DNA of 6,229 nucleotides from Microcaldota archaeon (GTDB taxonomy: Archaea; Micrarchaeota; Micrarchaeia; Micrarchaeales; Micrarchaeaceae): positions 1 through 6,229 of the forward strand of contig DAHWIS010000070.1 in assembly GCA_027344745.1 (NCBI GenBank), written 5' to 3'. The notes beneath the pieces are model-generated. The model saw only the letters and a program-made list of their open reading frames with translations, was not told the origin of the DNA and did no database searches. Positions 5,974 through 6,229 of the stretch are shown here, one piece after another; position 1 is the stretch's first letter, and each line of letters begins with the position of its first letter. The translations under genes and the position numbers were made by a program.

Positions 5974-6229
5974 CACAATACATCCTTGTAGTGTTCGTAT
6001 GAGTTCCTTTTTTCCTTCAGCTTTATTATCTCTTTCTTAAGCTTCTCAAGCGCTTTGGCAAGCGTCCTATCGAGCAGGAAATCGGTCTCATGCACCTGCA
6101 GCGTACCGAAAGACCTCAGCGACGCCCGTATGTTTATTTCATACTGGTCCGATTTTATGGCCCTTACCCTAAGCGAGATGTAATTTATGTCTGCCCCTTT
6201 TATTTTCTCGGTCTTGCTTAAAAATTCCT
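5973..6229 (-). CDS. HPF/RaiA-like ribosome-associated protein, C-terminal part (truncated by window edge)
   Basis: The last 84 residues of an open frame that enters from beyond 6229; its start is outside the window. The visible pattern is beta strand (INYISLRVRAI), strand (QYEINIRASLRS), strand (GTLQVHETD) and a long basic helix (LLDRTLAKALEKLKKEIIKLKEK). This matches the second half of the bacterial hibernation factor fold, in which strands with a VxxxI/T-type alternation precede a helix of the form AIxxLxxxLxKxKxK. In that family the protein sits in the 30S decoding region and shuts down idle ribosomes. No long C-terminal dimerisation domain follows, so it would be a short-form member. Family assignment is from secondary-structure pattern and motif feel only. 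An alternative is another small alpha/beta RNA-binding protein. Its stop overlaps the pilin-like start by one base, so the two are likely co-transcribed. Confidence 0.5.
   Translation of the reverse strand, partial: EFLSKTEKIKGADINYISLRVRAIKSDQYEINIRASLRSFGTLQVHETDFLLDRTLAKALEKLKKEIIKLKEKRNSYEHYKDVL

Noticed and set aside
5642..6040. A 132-residue open frame on the plus strand over the pilin-like gene
   Set aside because: It is antisense to the class III signal peptide protein and to the end of the HPF-like frame, with no ribosome binding site or family resemblance that I can see.

Overview
The window looks archaeal. It holds a SecF/SecD pair without SecA-type features, a stand-alone NMD3-type zinc protein (a family known from archaea and eukaryotes), and a threonyl-tRNA synthetase with the archaeal N-terminal editing domain instead of the bacterial TGS/HxxxH module. 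It also has a class III (QxSxE) prepilin-like signal peptide, TATA/BRE-like promoters and oligo-T terminators. Isoleucine is very often encoded by ATA and arginine by AGG. Compact spacing, short gene versions and an HPF/RaiA-like protein would fit a small-genome archaeon of the DPANN type (for example Micrarchaeota-like). That placement is an inference from general impression, not a demonstrated assignment.

Left half, plus strand (1-3537). An AT-rich stretch with a strong oligo-T terminator for whatever lies upstream, and a likely promoter, leads into secF, secD and an NMD3-like gene. secF and secD overlap by 13 bases, and the NMD3 start lies 1 base after the secD stop, with a full Shine-Dalgarno sequence inside the end of secD. 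This is a tight operon: two membrane subunits that help drive or complete protein translocation through SecYEG, plus a factor implicated in large ribosomal subunit assembly or quality control. The extracytoplasmic loops of SecF and SecD are packed with N-glycosylation sequons.

Right half, minus strand (6229-3538). Reading leftwards, the window enters the 3' part of an HPF/RaiA-like ribosome-associated protein. Its stop codon shares one base with the start of a class III signal peptide (pilin-like) protein. A 243-base gap follows with two candidate promoters, a possible RNA stem and a 9-base direct repeat. Last comes thrS, whose stop codon directly abuts the NMD3 stop (convergent, no spacer).

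The gene content is mostly conserved housekeeping. The least explained part is the gap between the pilin-like gene and thrS, where a near-consensus BRE/TATA element sits about 180 bases upstream of the thrS start, too far out to be the simple thrS promoter. Other points of interest are the enlarged SecF loop, a substitution in the ThrRS editing pocket and the zero-gap convergent stops. I did not find evidence for a new multi-gene system.
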